NCBI GenBank assembly: GCA_022225965.2
Contig: JAKJXP020000062.1
Span: 186,001-250,000, forward strand
DNA from: Diatrype stigma
Taxonomy: Eukaryota > Ascomycota > Sordariomycetes > Xylariales > Diatrypaceae
Direction: 5' to 3'
DNA length: 64,000 nt
The notes under the pieces were generated by a model that saw only the letters and a list, made by a program, of their open reading frames with translations, did no database searches and was not told the DNA's origin. The translations under genes and the position numbers were made by a program. This document shows positions 1-13,572 of the stretch, in pieces (positions within the stretch are counted from its first letter, which is position 1; each line of letters starts with the position of its first letter).

Positions 1-2429
1 AATTTTATTTATTCTTAATTGTTTTATTTTTGGATGTTTTTTCGTAAAATGAATTTTTTTATATATTATATAAAAACAAAGAATTCCGTATTGCGTAATT
101 ATATTATCGTAAGTACAATAATAAGCGTTTAAATCGAATTTTTTAGGGCTTTTCTTTATCGAAAGCATGTTGCGAACGAAAAAATACGAAGCATTTAAAG
201 CTTTTAAGTATTTAATAAAAACCTATATAAAAACGTTTTTAAGTTAAAACCTTTTTATTTAATCCCGTTTAATTTTTATACGTTTATCGGATACTTAAAT
301 TTCGTAATTTTCTTTTTAATTTTCGAGAAATTATTCGAAGCTTATAATAAGCTTTAACAAGTCCGATTTTCCATCGAGAATATAATTTTTTAATGCCTTA
401 TAATTGGTTTTTATAAATAACGTTATTTTTATTTCGAAATTAAGGTTTCGATTAATATAATACGAAGCCCATTGCTGGCAATAAAAGAACCAGGTTTTAT
501 ATAAATAATTTAAAATAAAAGGCTAATATTTTTCGAAAGTATTAATAATAAGGTCCTAAACGAGAATAAAGCCATTTCGATTATCGATATATAAAAAAAG
601 CTATTACAAAATAAAGAGGATTTTTTTCGTAAAGGATAAGTTATTTTTTAAATCGACATTTATCGTATTCCTTATTCGTATTGTTTTGTTAAAATTACGT
701 AAAGATAAGGCTTTTTTTCGAATAAAATTGTATTTATTACCATTTATATTAACGACTTTTATTTTTCGTTTAAAAGGAATCTTAATTTATTTGCGGCTTA
801 TATTTGTAATTACGTTTTTATTAATATAAAAAATATAAATCTATAATTTCGTATTAAGAAAAGCTTTAAAAATGGCCTTTTTTATTTCTTAATCGAAATC
901 CGTAATACATATTAAAGGCGGTAATATCTTAATTCGTTATTAAAGCCGCTTTAAATAACTTAATACTTATTAATAAAAATCGAAGGTTTCGTTAGAAATT
1001 AAGGCGAAGGCGCGGTTAAATATAAATCCCGTATTCGTTTAATCGATGCAATTAAAAAAAGACATATTAAATTTATTCGTTTTATACGTATTATTTATAT
1101 TAAATATCTTTAAAAATTGGTTTTATATATTTACGCAATAAGGAATAATCCAAAAAATCGTTATTAAGCAATTAATATTAAGGTTATTATTTTTTTATTT
1201 AATTTCGTAAGGGTAATTTTTATTCCGAAAGCATTAAATAAACGCTTATATAGCAATAAAGCCGCGACGCAGTTACTTCTTTATTTTTTTTCGGATGTTA
1301 TTAATGTTTTTAAATAAAGGTTTTTTCTTTTTTCGGATAAATTTCCGGATTTACCGCCGAAGTTTTTATAAGCGGGACGTATTATTAATTATCGAAGCTT
1401 TAATTAATCGATAATTTTTCTTATTTATCCGGCGGTAATGAAAATATATTTCCGCTTTAGGGATTCGCCCGTAATTATGTTAAAAAGGGTTGCGTTAATC
1501 GTTTATATATACCTTAAACGATTATTTTTAACCTAACGATCGTAATCGTATAAGCTTGGCTTTTTAAAGGCACTTTATTGCCTTTTTCGTTTTCGCCTTA
1601 CGAAGTCCGTATATATTAGGTTTTTTAATAATGTAACGGTTATACGTAAAGTCGATTCGAATAAGTTATTCGTTTACCTTGCGAATATTATAATTGCGGG
1701 CCCGTACGATATTAAAGCCATAAGCCTTTACGAATACGTTTAAGCATTCCTAAAAGTATTCGGAATTATCGCAAAAGCCGAAATAACGGTTCGGAAAATT
1801 TAAAATAGGAGCATTTTTTAATTTAGTTATAAGGGGCAATAAAAAAAAAAGTTAATGCGGCGGCGGAACTAAGCATTTCAGTTCGGAATTAAAAGGGGCC
1901 ATAAAAAATTTATTCGAAAAATCCGAAATAAAATTAAAGGATTCGGTAATAACCTAATGCATTATAAAGTATTTTTTAAACGTATTAATGCTTATAAATA
2001 TAAACGTTATTATTATTAAACGTTATTATTATAAAATCGAGTATTATAATTATTGTTATTTTAAAAGGGAATAAATAAAGGAATTAACTTATAGGCGTAA
2101 ATGGCTATAAAGAATTCGCGATAAGGGCGGACCGTTAGAAATTTATCGGGCCGAATACAGGTGGTTTAAAAAATTAAGATATAAAAACTAAGGTATAAAT
2201 AGGAGTACTTACATTATTTACACGTATAATGCTGCCGTTATTTAGCTAATGCTGGAGCTATTTCCTAAACCCCTTCGGTATAGCCATTTTACTTGCTTCG
2301 TACTTGGTATATAAGATTTTATCATTTGGCGATTCATAAAATACCCCTTACCCACCGTTCTCTCATTCGTGTTAAAATAAAGGCATCATGCCTTATAAAT
2401 ACAATGCTTATGCATTAGTGTTATTAAAA
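1..2429. repeat. RIP-degraded AT-rich repeat, family not identified
   Basis: Very AT-rich DNA with TAA stops in every frame and no ORF of gene size. C-to-T/G-to-A decay, as in the adjacent gypsy relic, is the likely cause. Around 1440-1750 the minus strand reads as a fairly long stretch broken mainly by TAA, so a decayed coding region is possible, but I could not match it to any transposon protein. About 2215-2400 is less AT-rich and may be a junction between two insertions. It continues beyond the left edge of the window. Confidence 0.6.
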
Positions 2430-2652
2430 TGATATAAGGCTATAAAGATATGGCTTTTGCTTAAGGGGCTTATTACGTAAGCGGTACGTAATCGGCGACT
2501 AAGCGTCGCATTAAGGGCTAAGCCCTATAAGGAAAACTTTGTATATTTTTAGGAATTATAATTAAAAGTAATTTTATATATCTTTTTCTTAAAATAATTT
2601 CGCTTACGTTTAGTTATTACGTTATTAATTTTTAATTATTTATATTCTTATA
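2430..2652 (+). repeat. 5' LTR of the gypsy relic
   Basis: 223 bp, starting TGATATAA and ending near TTATA, aligned along its length with 10144-10358. It carries an 8-bp extra block near its start compared with the 3' copy. Differences between the two copies are mainly transitions. The ends are inferred from where the similarity stops. Confidence 0.8.
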
Positions 2653-4559
2653 ATTTTTTAGCTTTTTATTTAATACTTAATGCAATAATTAATATAAATA
2701 AAGCTAGTCGTAATTTCCGAAATAAAACGGCTATAACGAACGATATAAAAGAAAATCTTTAGCGTTAAATCGCCGCCAAGTCGGGCAAAAAGCGGCGTAC
2801 GAACGACGAAAACGAAAAAGCGATACCCGTTATTTTATAAAACGAAAGAAAACCGCTGGCAACCATTTAGCGTTAAAACGACAAAAAAAGCCCGGTACGC
2901 GAAAATTTCTCAAGCTACGGAAATTCCGAAAGCATTTCCGTACGCGCGGTCGGCGACTAATCGTTGCCGGATCGTATTATGAACGATCTTGTTTCCGTTA
3001 CGAACTAAAAAATTGCCCGATTACTAATCGAATTAAGGGCGGAACGTATTTAAAACGAAAAAAAAACGGAACCTACGTATCGAATAAATCGCAAAAAATA
3101 AAATAAAGCAAAAGAAATTAATCGCTTTCGTTACTGCATAATATACGAATAAAACCTTACGAAACGATAAACTTTCGAAATATTTAAATCAAATATTTAA
3201 CGAACGGTTTACGATGCAAAAAAAAAAGAAATGGATTATTTTTATTATCGAAATTAACATTATCGAAAAATTAAAGCAAATTAAAATAATATATATATAT
3301 TAAGTTACGAACCGTATAAAAAACGACTTTTAAATTAAATAGCGATTATATCGTAATAATATAAAAAAAAGCGTTATTAAAACGGCGTTCGAAAATTTAT
3401 AATTTTTTATTAAAAGGAAATATATAAATTCCGAATACGTAATACGTACGTTCTAAAATGCGTTCGAAGATTTATATTAAAGCGACGAATCGTCGATGGA
3501 ATTTTTTATTACGTAACGAATTTATTAAATTAACGTAAAAAAGCCGGAATTGGATTTTTAATAAGAAAATCCGCGTTTAACGTATTATTTTTATTACCGT
3601 TTATAGCTTATATTAAAAACGAAAATGCTAAAGCAAAAGGTTATATTAAAATAGCCTTTCGTTATAATAACGAATATTAATCGGATTTAATAAGCTTAAT
3701 ATAAAGGCCAGGTTTTAAAAACAAAATAACGCAAAAATAAACGGTCGTATAATGGCGCTTTTTTAAAGCTTAAAAAAAACAAAATGCTTAGCGCTAAAAC
3801 GCTTAATGCTTAAAAAAAGCGAAACAGGAGCGATTAATAAGGAAATTCCGAATGCCGAATAAATTCCGACCGTAATAAATCGGTCCGGTAACAAAAACGA
3901 AAAAAGCTATTAATAACGTATTAAAATTGCGCAAAAAAGGAATACCGAATTATTGCTTATAAAAAAAAAGCGTTTGGAGCTTTTATTTCGACCAAAAGGC
4001 AAAAGGGCGTCGCCGGGCGTACCTAAAGTTATTTTTTTTGCAGCCGTTTAAAACCTTACTTAATACGACGATTCCAATATTAATTCGGGATCGAAAAATG
4101 GCCTACCGGAATAAGCGCTTACGTATAGCTTATTTCGGCGGAGCTTTTACGTACGGTCGGTATAGGCCCGCCGTTTTAAAAGGCCGCAACCGTATTTCCG
4201 AAAAAAGACGCAACGTTTATTATAATAAGGGTTAACTTAAATATAAAGGCTTAAGTTAATATAATAAGCCGGCGTTTCGTTAAAAAAAAAAAGCTTCGAC
4301 CGGTTACCGTTATATAACCGAGGCTATTAAGAGCTAATGGCGCCTTTATTAAATATTACGGAATATATAAATTCGATATAAAAATAATAAACGCAGCAAG
4401 AAAAAAATAAAGGTTTTATTAATTATTTTTTATAATCCGTCGCAACCGTAAGGCGTTTAATTTTTTTTATTCCGTTTTAATATAAGGCAATTAAAAATAA
4501 TATTAAAAACGGCCATTTATCGGTAAACGTTCGGCGATTTAAAGGAAATCGACGGCGAA

Positions 4560-6060
4560 AAATTAACCGAACTTGCCTTTATAAATAAGCCGGTTTATTA
4601 AATGAATTTAATCGGATTCGAAAACGATCGAGACATTTTTAAATTCGACGAAAATAACGCCGAAAAAACGGTCGTATTATTAAATTACTTAAAGAATTTC
4701 GAAAATGTATATTTCGAAAAAAAAACGAAAGCCTATTTAATTTTAAAATAAGCAAAATACGTTATCGACCTTATATTAAAACAGCTATTTTTTATTATGG
4801 GTCCGATTTACCTTACGTCGGAGCCTTAACGAAAAAAATTCGAAACGTACCTAAAAAAGTATTTAATAATAAGGCGCATTTAAAAATTTAAATCCAAAAT
4901 TATAACCCCGATATTATTCGTTTCAAAAAAAAAGGCGCGTTCCGTTTATATATAAATTATAAGGCGCTAAATAAAGTAACGGTTAAAAACCGTTACTTTT
5001 TGCTTTTAATTTCGGAAATTATGAACCGATTAAATTTCGTTAAGGTTTTTATTAAGTTTAACCTAAGGAATGTTTATTATAAGATTCGCATTAAAAAAGG
5101 CGACGAATAAAAAATCGCTTTCCGTATACGTTACGGGCAGTTTAAATATATTATTATGCCGTTTAAGCTAACGAATGTTCCGGTTATTTTTTAGGCCTAT
5201 ATATATAAGGCTTTAGCCGAATTAATAAATAAAATTTGCGTAATATATTTAAATAATATTGTTATTTTTTCGAAAAACGAAAAAAAACATGCGACGCATT
5301 TCCGATTAATTTACGAATGCTTATGAAAATATTAATTATTCGTAAAGTTATTTAAATACGAATTTTTCCAAAAAAAGATTTCGTTTTTAGGGTTTATTAT
5401 AAATACCGACGGAATTAAGATAAATCCGAATAAAATCGCCGTTATATAATAATGGCCGTATTTTAAATCGATTCGAAATATTTAAGTATTTATGGAATTT
5501 ATTAATTTTTATAAAAAGTTTATACCTAATTATTTCAAAATTATTGCGCCGATTATAGCGCTTTTAAAAAAAAAACGCGGCAGCGAATTTTTTAATAGCC
5601 AAATAAAGCGAAAGCGGCTTTTATAAAGCTATAAGGCGCCTTTTAGTCGGCAATTATGCTTCGATATTAAAATTATACCAAAAAAATAAAAATAAAAACG
5701 GATACATTTTTAAAGGCGATTTTCGGAATTTTGTTTTAATTATATAACAATAAATGAAAATCCGTCGCTTTTTAATTACGGAAGTTTATAAATACCGAAA
5801 CGCAATAAGAAATGGATTAATAGGAATTCCTAATTATAATCGAAAGTTTAAAACATTAGCGTTACTTTTTGAAAAGAACTAAATAGGAGTTTTCCGTATT
5901 TATAAACCATAAAGCTTTATAAAAAGTTATTAACGTTCCGGCGAAGAATTTTTAAAGCAAGTTAATCCGTTAAGTATATAAATTATTTCAATTCGATTTT
6001 AATTTGCAGCATAAGCCGGAAATTACGAATCCAGTTAATGGATTTAATCGGCAATCGGAT
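4560..6060 (+). pseudogene. Decayed reverse transcriptase and RNase H of the gypsy element
   Basis: The conceptual plus-strand reading around 4915-5460 retains the order of gypsy reverse transcriptase blocks: a YKALN-type block, an FxIMPFxL block, a YLNNI.IFS region at the position of the YxDD catalytic motif (its aspartates lost), and an FLGFII block. About 5660-6060 resembles the attached RNase H, including the KHWRYFL, HKAL and LQHKP landmarks. Many in-frame TAA codons sit where glutamine or tryptophan is expected. Upstream, 2700-4500 probably holds decayed gag and protease, which I cannot delimit. Frames are interrupted, so the limits are approximate. Confidence 0.75.
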
Positions 6061-6559
6061 TATATATTTAAGCCGATTTATTTCGGCGACGTATTATTTA
6101 TCTTAACGAAAAAGCTTTATTTTACGGAAAAGCTATTAATTAAAATAAAATAGGTATTAACGAATTGGAATTATAATTATCCCAATTATTTTAAAATTAA
6201 ATGAATATTCCGGATAATACAAAATTCGTTAGCCGCAGAATTTCCGGCCGAATACCGAATAACCGCCGTTTAAGTAATAACCGTAAAAACGAAAATCGAA
6301 GGAAATCTTTATTTAATGTTATAATAAAAATGGGCCCTAAATAATTAACGAATGCCAAAGAAATCCCATTACGTAGCCGTTTTAACGCGTGCCGCAAAAA
6401 AGGCACAGAAAACCGATAAAGGCAAAATTTTTAAACGCCCGGATTTCGAAAGGTCGGAATCCGAAAACGACTACGTAAACGCCGAAATATTACCGCAAAA
6501 CGTTTTTTCCCCATTAACGAAAACCTTAACGAAAAAAAAAGGCGCTTAAATACCAAAGG

Positions 6560-8020
6560 CGTTCCGACGATTTTACGAATAAATTAAGAAATTATAAAAA
6601 AGAAACCTAAACTTATAAATCCTAACGGAAATCGTTCGCCGACGACTTAATATTCGAAGCGGTTACCGTATAAATAAATACGACGTTCTTTTTTTTAAAA
6701 ACAGGTTAATAATTCCGACGTAATTTGTTTTATAATAATAACTAATATATTAATATTACGACGATTTAAAAACAGGTTATATAAAGGGCCAGCAAATTAT
6801 AAAGCTTTTAAAACGGAAGTTTTATTAGAAAAACATGGCGACCGATATCCGAACGTACGTCGAATCGTATCCGACGTATTAAGAAGTTATAAAATCCAAA
6901 CATAAACCGTACGAAACGTTATAATTTTTACCGTTACCGAATCAGCCGTTTTAAGAAATTAATATGGATTTTATTACGGGCCTTTTAATAAACTTAAAAA
7001 ATAATAGGATTAATTATAACGCCATTTTAATTATCGTAAACCGATTTACGAAAATGGTATTGTTTATATTTACATTAAAAACGTTTACGGCCGCCAAATT
7101 GATAAAAATTCTATACCGAAAAATAAAATGTCGATTCGAATTATCCGAAAACATCGTTAACGATAAAAATAAGTTATTAATTAATAAATTCTAAAAAGTT
7201 TTTTGTAACGCGTAAAAAATTAAGCGCCGATTATTAACGGCGTATTACTTATAAACGGACGGCCAAATAAAACGCATAAATTAAAACTTAAAAAAGTATT
7301 TCCGAAAATACTGCAACATAAAGCAAAGCAATTAAGCCAAAATTCTTTACGAAGCCGAATTTAATTATAATAATTACCGTAATGCATTTACGGAATATTT
7401 ATCGTTCGAAATATTATATAATTATTATTTTCATATAATAAAATGGATGCCTAAATGGTTATAGCTTTAAATATAAAGAATAAAGAAACGTTTAAGCAAA
7501 ACGAAAAAGGTCCGGCGACGAATGCGCGTTTATTAAAAAAAAGCGACGGCGATTTAAAAGAAATATTACGATAAGCGTTATATATTTATAAAATTTAAAG
7601 AGGATTAAATAATAGCGTTATTTATAAAAAACTTTAGGTTTAAAAAAAGGGCAAAGCTGGTACCGACGTATATTTGAATACGGATCGCCGAACGAATAGA
7701 AATATAGGCGTACCGGATTGAATTATTCGCAAAATATTAACGTATTTACGACGTATTTCCCGTATTTTTTTTAAAGCCGTAACACGATTGCCGCAAAGGT
7801 TTCGAATAGTCGGCATTGCTAAACCTTAAAAATAAATAAAAGGAATAAATAATAAAGAATATTATTCGCTATTGCGACGATTAAAAGCCGAAAGAATTTC
7901 TTATTAAATAAAAAGGATGGCCTATTAAATATAATATTTAAAAATTAAGAAAATATCTTATTAACGTTTAATAAATATTGGCGCATTACGAAAAAAAATA
8001 CGTAAAGCATATAAAAAATA
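6560..8020 (+). pseudogene. Decayed integrase and chromodomain of the gypsy element
   Basis: An intact 76-codon stretch at 6964-7194 begins MDFITGL, the classical opening of the gypsy integrase catalytic core, and includes the NRFTKM segment. About 7850-8010 reads FLIK.KGWPIKYN and then KLRKYL, matching a chromodomain core (FLVKWKGY...NTWEPEENL) with tryptophan and glutamate codons lost. A C-terminal chromodomain defines the chromovirus branch of Ty3/gypsy, which typically target heterochromatin. Confidence 0.75.
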
Positions 8021-8055
8021 AAACGACGAATAAAGATAATTAATTAATTCGGCTT

Positions 8056-8280
8056 TAAGCATTTTGGCGGTTCCGATTCGTTACAAATCGAATAAAATCC
8101 GTTTGGATATTTATAAAACATAAAGCCTTAGGCATTTTGGCGGCTTAAATTTATCGCAAATCGAATAAAGTCCGTTTAGATATTTACAAAATAAAAAAAA
8201 CCTTAAGCATTTTGGCGATTTAAATCCGTCGTAAATCGATTAAAAACCGTTTAAATATCCGCAAAATAATTGCAAAATAA
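8056..8280 (+). repeat. Three direct repeats of about 74 bp
   Basis: Three consecutive copies begin with a shared AGCATTTTGGCG-like block at about 8058, 8131 and 8206, each followed by an AAATCGAATAAA and CCGTTTGGATAT-like segment. They lie in the non-coding stretch between the chromodomain and the 3' LTR. Confidence 0.75.
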
Positions 8281-10143
8281 AACATTTCCTATTTTATTAA
8301 ATCTTTTAACGACGATACGTAAATATAAAAAAAAACATAAAAAAAAAACGAAAACGAAAATAAAACGCTTTTTATAAAAAAAAAAATATCCAAACGACGT
8401 TTAAACGACGAACGAACGCTAATTAAGAATTAATCGCAATAAAAATTAAATCCATTATTTCCGGATTTAAAATCCGGCGTTTTATTAATAAACTATATAA
8501 AAAAAATAAGGTTAATACTTATTCGAAATCGACCTTTATGTTTTCGATTTCCGTTAACGTATCGTCGGAATCGATTTACGCGTTATCGTCGTCTTAATCG
8601 GCGACGAATGCGGGATCGACAATAAACGCGGAATCGACAGCAAACGGGAAATTAACAATAAACGAAAAACTAACGAAAGGCAAAAAACTAATAATCGGCA
8701 AAAAAGCAATTAACGGCTATAAGGCCGGAATTAATATAATCGAAAAGCCAAAACGAAAGCGATAAATCGAAATTAAAACATCGAATCGACAACCGAACGT
8801 TACGAAAACGAAACAAAAGCGGTTATTTCGAATTATAAAGTTATAAAAAGCCATTTCGCTAACGGTTATAATAACGATAATTAAGTCGTTTTAAATAAAA
8901 CGACGTATTACTTTATGCTTTTTTCGAATCCAAAATGCCGATTTTATGCCGACCGAAAAGCAATAGCGCTATATACGGTTTTTAATTCGTTATAACGCCG
9001 TTTATAGCTTAATATAAATTACTTAATAACGGTCGTACGATAATTGGATTATTTTTAATCGATAACGGGCAATATCGAAATTTATAAATATTCTTGCGTT
9101 TTAATTTAATTAATATTTAAATTATAACGTTATTAATCGGCGCATAAATTAAGTTTCGGCGGCAATAATTGCCGTTCGTTTTTTCTTAAAAACGCCGAAA
9201 ACGACGCGTTTTTTTTTTAAATACGTAGCTCAAAAAATAAGGCATATAGTTTTTAATAAAACCATATAACGACCCATTTTACGGGTCGCCTTTCGGCCGG
9301 CGTACGAATAAAACGTAGCCGTCGACGTAACCAAAAACGTTTCCGATTCGAAATCGGTATTTTCGATAAATTCCAAAATAACCTAAGTTATTTTTCGAAA
9401 GGCGATCGATATTTAAACGCTAATTAATAAGCAACCGGATAAATAAAGGATTAATATTTATTATTAAGCATTTTTTGCGGTTTTGCTAATAATAAACGCA
9501 AATTAAACCGTTACCGACAATAAATAACGTTACGTAACGGATTCGGATATTTAAATAAAAAAGCCTTATATAATGGCAATACGACTTATCGAATTCGTAT
9601 TAATCGAATTACGTATTACCGTTATTAACGAATGCGTAATTATTTTCTTAATCGGAGGAATTATCGAATAGCTATAGGTTTAGGATTTTTTTACGAAACG
9701 ACATTTCGACGGCGAATAAAAAGCAACGGAATAGCGATTAAATAAAAACAAACGAATAATAAAAAACGAAAAAAAACGACGACGAAAATAAGGACGCAAT
9801 AATAAACGAAATAAGAAATTAGGCAATAAAAAAACGGCGACAATGCTGCAATTGCTATTATATTGAAACTTAAAAAAAAAAAAAAAAAACGTATAAATAA
9901 AAAGGAATTATAAATTTATTAAAAATAAATTACCGAATAATCGGTAATTAAATATTTATTAAAATGCAAATATTCGACAATTCTAAAAATAACCTATTAT
10001 CGAAACGGCGTATATACGTTATTAAAGCGGCAACTAAACGCCGCTAAATCCTAAAAATTACCGGCTTACGAGCCTAAATTAAGAGCAAGCATTTAAAACG
10101 AATAAGCAAGCTGCTAGGAACCAATAGCCGAAAAAAGGGGAAA

Positions 10144-10358
10144 TAATATAAAGATATGGCTTTCGCTTAAGGGGTTTATTACGTAAGCGGCACGTAATTG
10201 GCGACTAAGCGCCGCATTAAGGGCTAAGGCCCATAAAGAAAATTCTATATATTTTTAAGAATTATAATTAAAAGTAATTTTATATACCTTTTTTTTAGAA
10301 TAATTTCGTTTATGTTTAGCCATTACGTTATTAGCTTTTAGCTATTTATATTTTTATA
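10144..10358 (+). repeat. 3' LTR of the gypsy relic
   Basis: 215 bp matching 2430-2652, directly preceded by a polypurine tract. It ends where normal-GC DNA gradually begins. Confidence 0.8.
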
Positions 10359-11655
10359 AAGGCGTATTTAATTTATATACCTAATAATTTATTTAATAAT
10401 ATTATTCTTATTCGAATAAAGTCTAAGTATTTAAATATCGGAATTTCTATTTTGTTATATTATTTATTATACCTTTAAGTAGTTTTATAAATAGGTCTTT
10501 TAGCAGTTATTATCATGGTTTAAGTGAGTTGCTATTGCGTTCCAGGTGGTCGATTAAAGTATGGGGCATATGGCAGAAAGTGATGATTGTCTGGCTAGAT
10601 ATGAGCTTGCTAAGCCAGATCTGGAAGGGCGGTTATATATAGAATAGAGCAGTGTAGAGCTTCGGACAGAAGTTATACCGCCTAGGTAAAGCATGCCCTA
10701 GCTTTAAATGGAGCCCCTGGCCTGCGATAGTTCCTTAACTACATGCTGATGTTTTTCATGATGAACTCGCCATTTTATGCATATAGTAATCTCACAGGGT
10801 GCCTTTGAAGACGTTTAAGACTTTAAGTCATAGAAAATCGTAATCACTAGTCAGTAATGATGTGTAAGGTATCTTGTCATAGCAGCTGTACCTTGGGACC
10901 TTGTATCCTTGGACCTCTTAATCATTTGATACGCTTTGGTTTTGAAGCGAACAAATGTGTCTCAGCCTTTCTGAGAGTGAAGAAACTTTTATGAAGGCAA
11001 GGCTGGATATAGTAAGATTACGTATCATACATGGCAAGCGTTTATACGTTATTATATAGCTGCGTGCATGATACGCCAAGCGGCCCCCATGGTGTACTGC
11101 AGGTTCCTATAGCGCTAAAATTGCACATTGAAATGCACGCCAAGCAAGGCGATTTGTCTCCTCTTCCAATCGTGGGTTGCATGACTTTCTGCCTCGTCTA
11201 TTTTGAGTTTCAGCTGACAGGCTGGGGATCGCAGTTTGGTAGTATACTCAAGTGTATTAATACAGCGTAAATTCTTGAAACTCCAACTATCCTTCCCTCC
11301 CACTCCCCATACTTTCCCTTCTTTTCATAGCCGCAAATTGCGACGGACCTGGCCACGGAATCGTTAACCTTGAGATAGCCCTATATCTGCAATGCAAGGT
11401 CGAATCCAAATTCGTTACTCCTCCCCTCACACGGCGGGAAATATCTCTGTCGATGACTGCACCGATGTTGACTCACCCCTCCGAGAACATTTCCAATCCC
11501 AGAAAGCATCGCCGAATCGGGATATGGCTTCGATTCCTTATCTGTGCTTCTTTTATAATTCTTTTTGCTATTTTTATTTTCATTAGCTGGGCGTGGTTCG
11601 AGTTTCCGGACAATAAGATCAATCACCCTTTCCTAGGCAGCCCTATTTAGGTGCC
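10359..11655. other. Non-repetitive island between two RIP blocks
   Basis: Base composition returns to near normal from about 10500 to 11650. Several ORFs of 60-80 codons exist on both strands (for example 11453-11650 plus, with a hydrophobic stretch), but none has a recognisable family, a convincing start context or supporting splice signals, and they overlap each other. I see no supported gene. Confidence 0.5.
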
Positions 11656-13540
11656 AGATAATTTATAAATTTCGCGAATGCGTTTTTATTTTTTTATTGA
11701 TTTGTTCGTTTATATAATTCCTTTTTTTCTTCCTATTTATCGAAAAGGAAACTTATTATCTTTATTTCCAAAATCCGACGATTTTAACGATGTAAGCCTT
11801 CGTTTAATTTTAAGCCGCCGCTATTATTTAAAACGTAAAAGATGAAGCCTTTATTCGGAGGTTTTTTATTAATTACTAGGTTAGTTGCAATTACGTTATA
11901 CGCCGTATTAAAGGCTTATTTATTTGCGAAAACGTTAATAAGATTCGTTAAAAGCTTAATAAAGCTTAAGAATAATTTTTAGCCAATTAAATCGTAACTT
12001 AAGATAACTTAAGATATGCGCTATTTTATTTTCGCTTTCGGCTTTTTGTTTAGCGCCTTTTTATTTATAACGATAGCGTTGCATATTTTAAAAAGAACTG
12101 GCATTACGGTTTTTTCGTTCGAAACCCTTTCGTAAAAACCATTAAGAATAAAATTATTAATTATAAGCGTTTAAATAAAGTTTCGATATAGTTCTTTAAT
12201 ATTTTAATGGGTTATTTTGGTATAAATAAAATTAAAAACATTCTTTTACGGTTTCGGTATAACGCCGATAAATGTGGCTTAATAAAAAGGATTAAGAATA
12301 ATTCTTTCGTACTTAAAGCTGTTTATAAAAAGTACATATATTTTAAAAATTCCTTTAAACGCAAGTAAATAATTATATTAGCATATATTAATATTAACGG
12401 TAAAGGTTTTTCGTTTTTTATTATTTTTGCCGGGGCAAATGTATAATAATAATGGTTTCTTAATAAAAAGAATTAATTATACGAAAATTAGTATTTTATT
12501 ATATTTTCGAATAAATAAACGAATAATGATATCGCGATAAAATGGCTAAACGAGATCTTTATTTTGCATATAAAGCCCGATAATTTCGATTAATGGCGCT
12601 TATTTATTTTCGACGGTTACGGTAATTATATATTCGACGATTTTATATGGCTTTATTTGTTTTATAAAATTTGGGTTATATTCTTTTTTGTTTATTTGTT
12701 TTATATATTCCAGCCTTTAAATATGGGTATATTTTCGGCCTTTAAGGGGTTTTTTCGATGCAAATTTCGGCTTTAGTTATTCGGACGCTTATTCGAAAAT
12801 GTGAATAAGGTGGATTTTTTATACGTCCTTTTATAGGCCTAAAATTAAGCTATAGTATTTCGATATATTAAAACCGCATAAAAGATAAGTAAAATATAAC
12901 CAATCGATAGGAATTAGTCTTTTCGGAATTTCTTTTTAATCCAAGGTATTTCCTTAAATATGATATTTATTATTCCGGCGCCTATTGTATCTTTTAAGCC
13001 TGATTTCGTTATTTTAATAATTAAAGTAATCGTATTTATATTTAAGTCGTTTAAAAAAATATATAGGATCGAATTTAACTTTTATTTTATCGACTTTATT
13101 TTCGGTAACGTTATATCGCAGTTATTATTTCGAAAATTCGATAAGGCATTTAACGATAGGATTAATTAATTTTCGGCGGCGGAATTTAAGGTGTAATAAT
13201 TAATGGCAATATTGGAAAAAGCGGTTCCGAAAAAGCGGAAACGAGTTATAGCGAATCCGAACGAAGGCTTTATACGTATAAAAAGAATTAAAAAGGTAAA
13301 GGCGGAAATGATAAGGGCAATACCGGAGCTTTTAACGGTTATTTCTCGAAATTAAGTGGAAGAAATACCGATATAAGCCAATATAAGTAACGATAGGATT
13401 CAGGAATATATTAAGGTATTAGGTTCTGATTCGGAAGAAGAATCGTCGGAATTTAATAGAAAATGAATGGATTAAATGTAATAGGAGGGTTAGGGATAAT
13501 TTCAAATTCGAATGGCTTTTTGGGGGGTTTGCCCGTAAAG
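11656..13540 (+). mobile_element. RIP-degraded element, possibly a pogo/Fot1-like DNA transposon
   Basis: AT-rich decayed block with sharp edges. In one plus-strand frame, 12960-13460 reads through two tandem TAA codons and ends with a basic PKKRKR stretch, a NPNEGF-like segment and an acidic serine-rich tail. That resembles the C-terminal end of DDE_1 (CENP-B/Fot1/pogo) transposases, where a FSAAG-type block precedes a linker of this kind. I found no inverted repeats or target duplication, so the assignment is tentative. Confidence 0.35.
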
Positions 13541-13572
13541 GGGTAATTAATCTTAATGCCTGGAGGCGGCTG

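Larger units (their letters stand above)
2430..10358 (+). mobile_element. Ty3/gypsy chromovirus LTR retrotransposon relic, RIP-inactivated
   Basis: Two similar LTRs (2430-2652 and 10144-10358) bracket a 7.9 kb element. Inside, on the plus strand and in the usual gypsy order, are remnants of reverse transcriptase, RNase H, integrase core and a chromodomain, all riddled with TAA stops where glutamine codons are expected. A purine-rich tract lies directly before the 3' LTR (about 10131-10143). LTR differences are mostly C/T and G/A transitions, as expected from RIP. The gap between chromodomain and 3' LTR (about 2.1 kb) is unusually long. The element cannot be functional. I found no clear target-site duplication. 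Confidence 0.85.
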
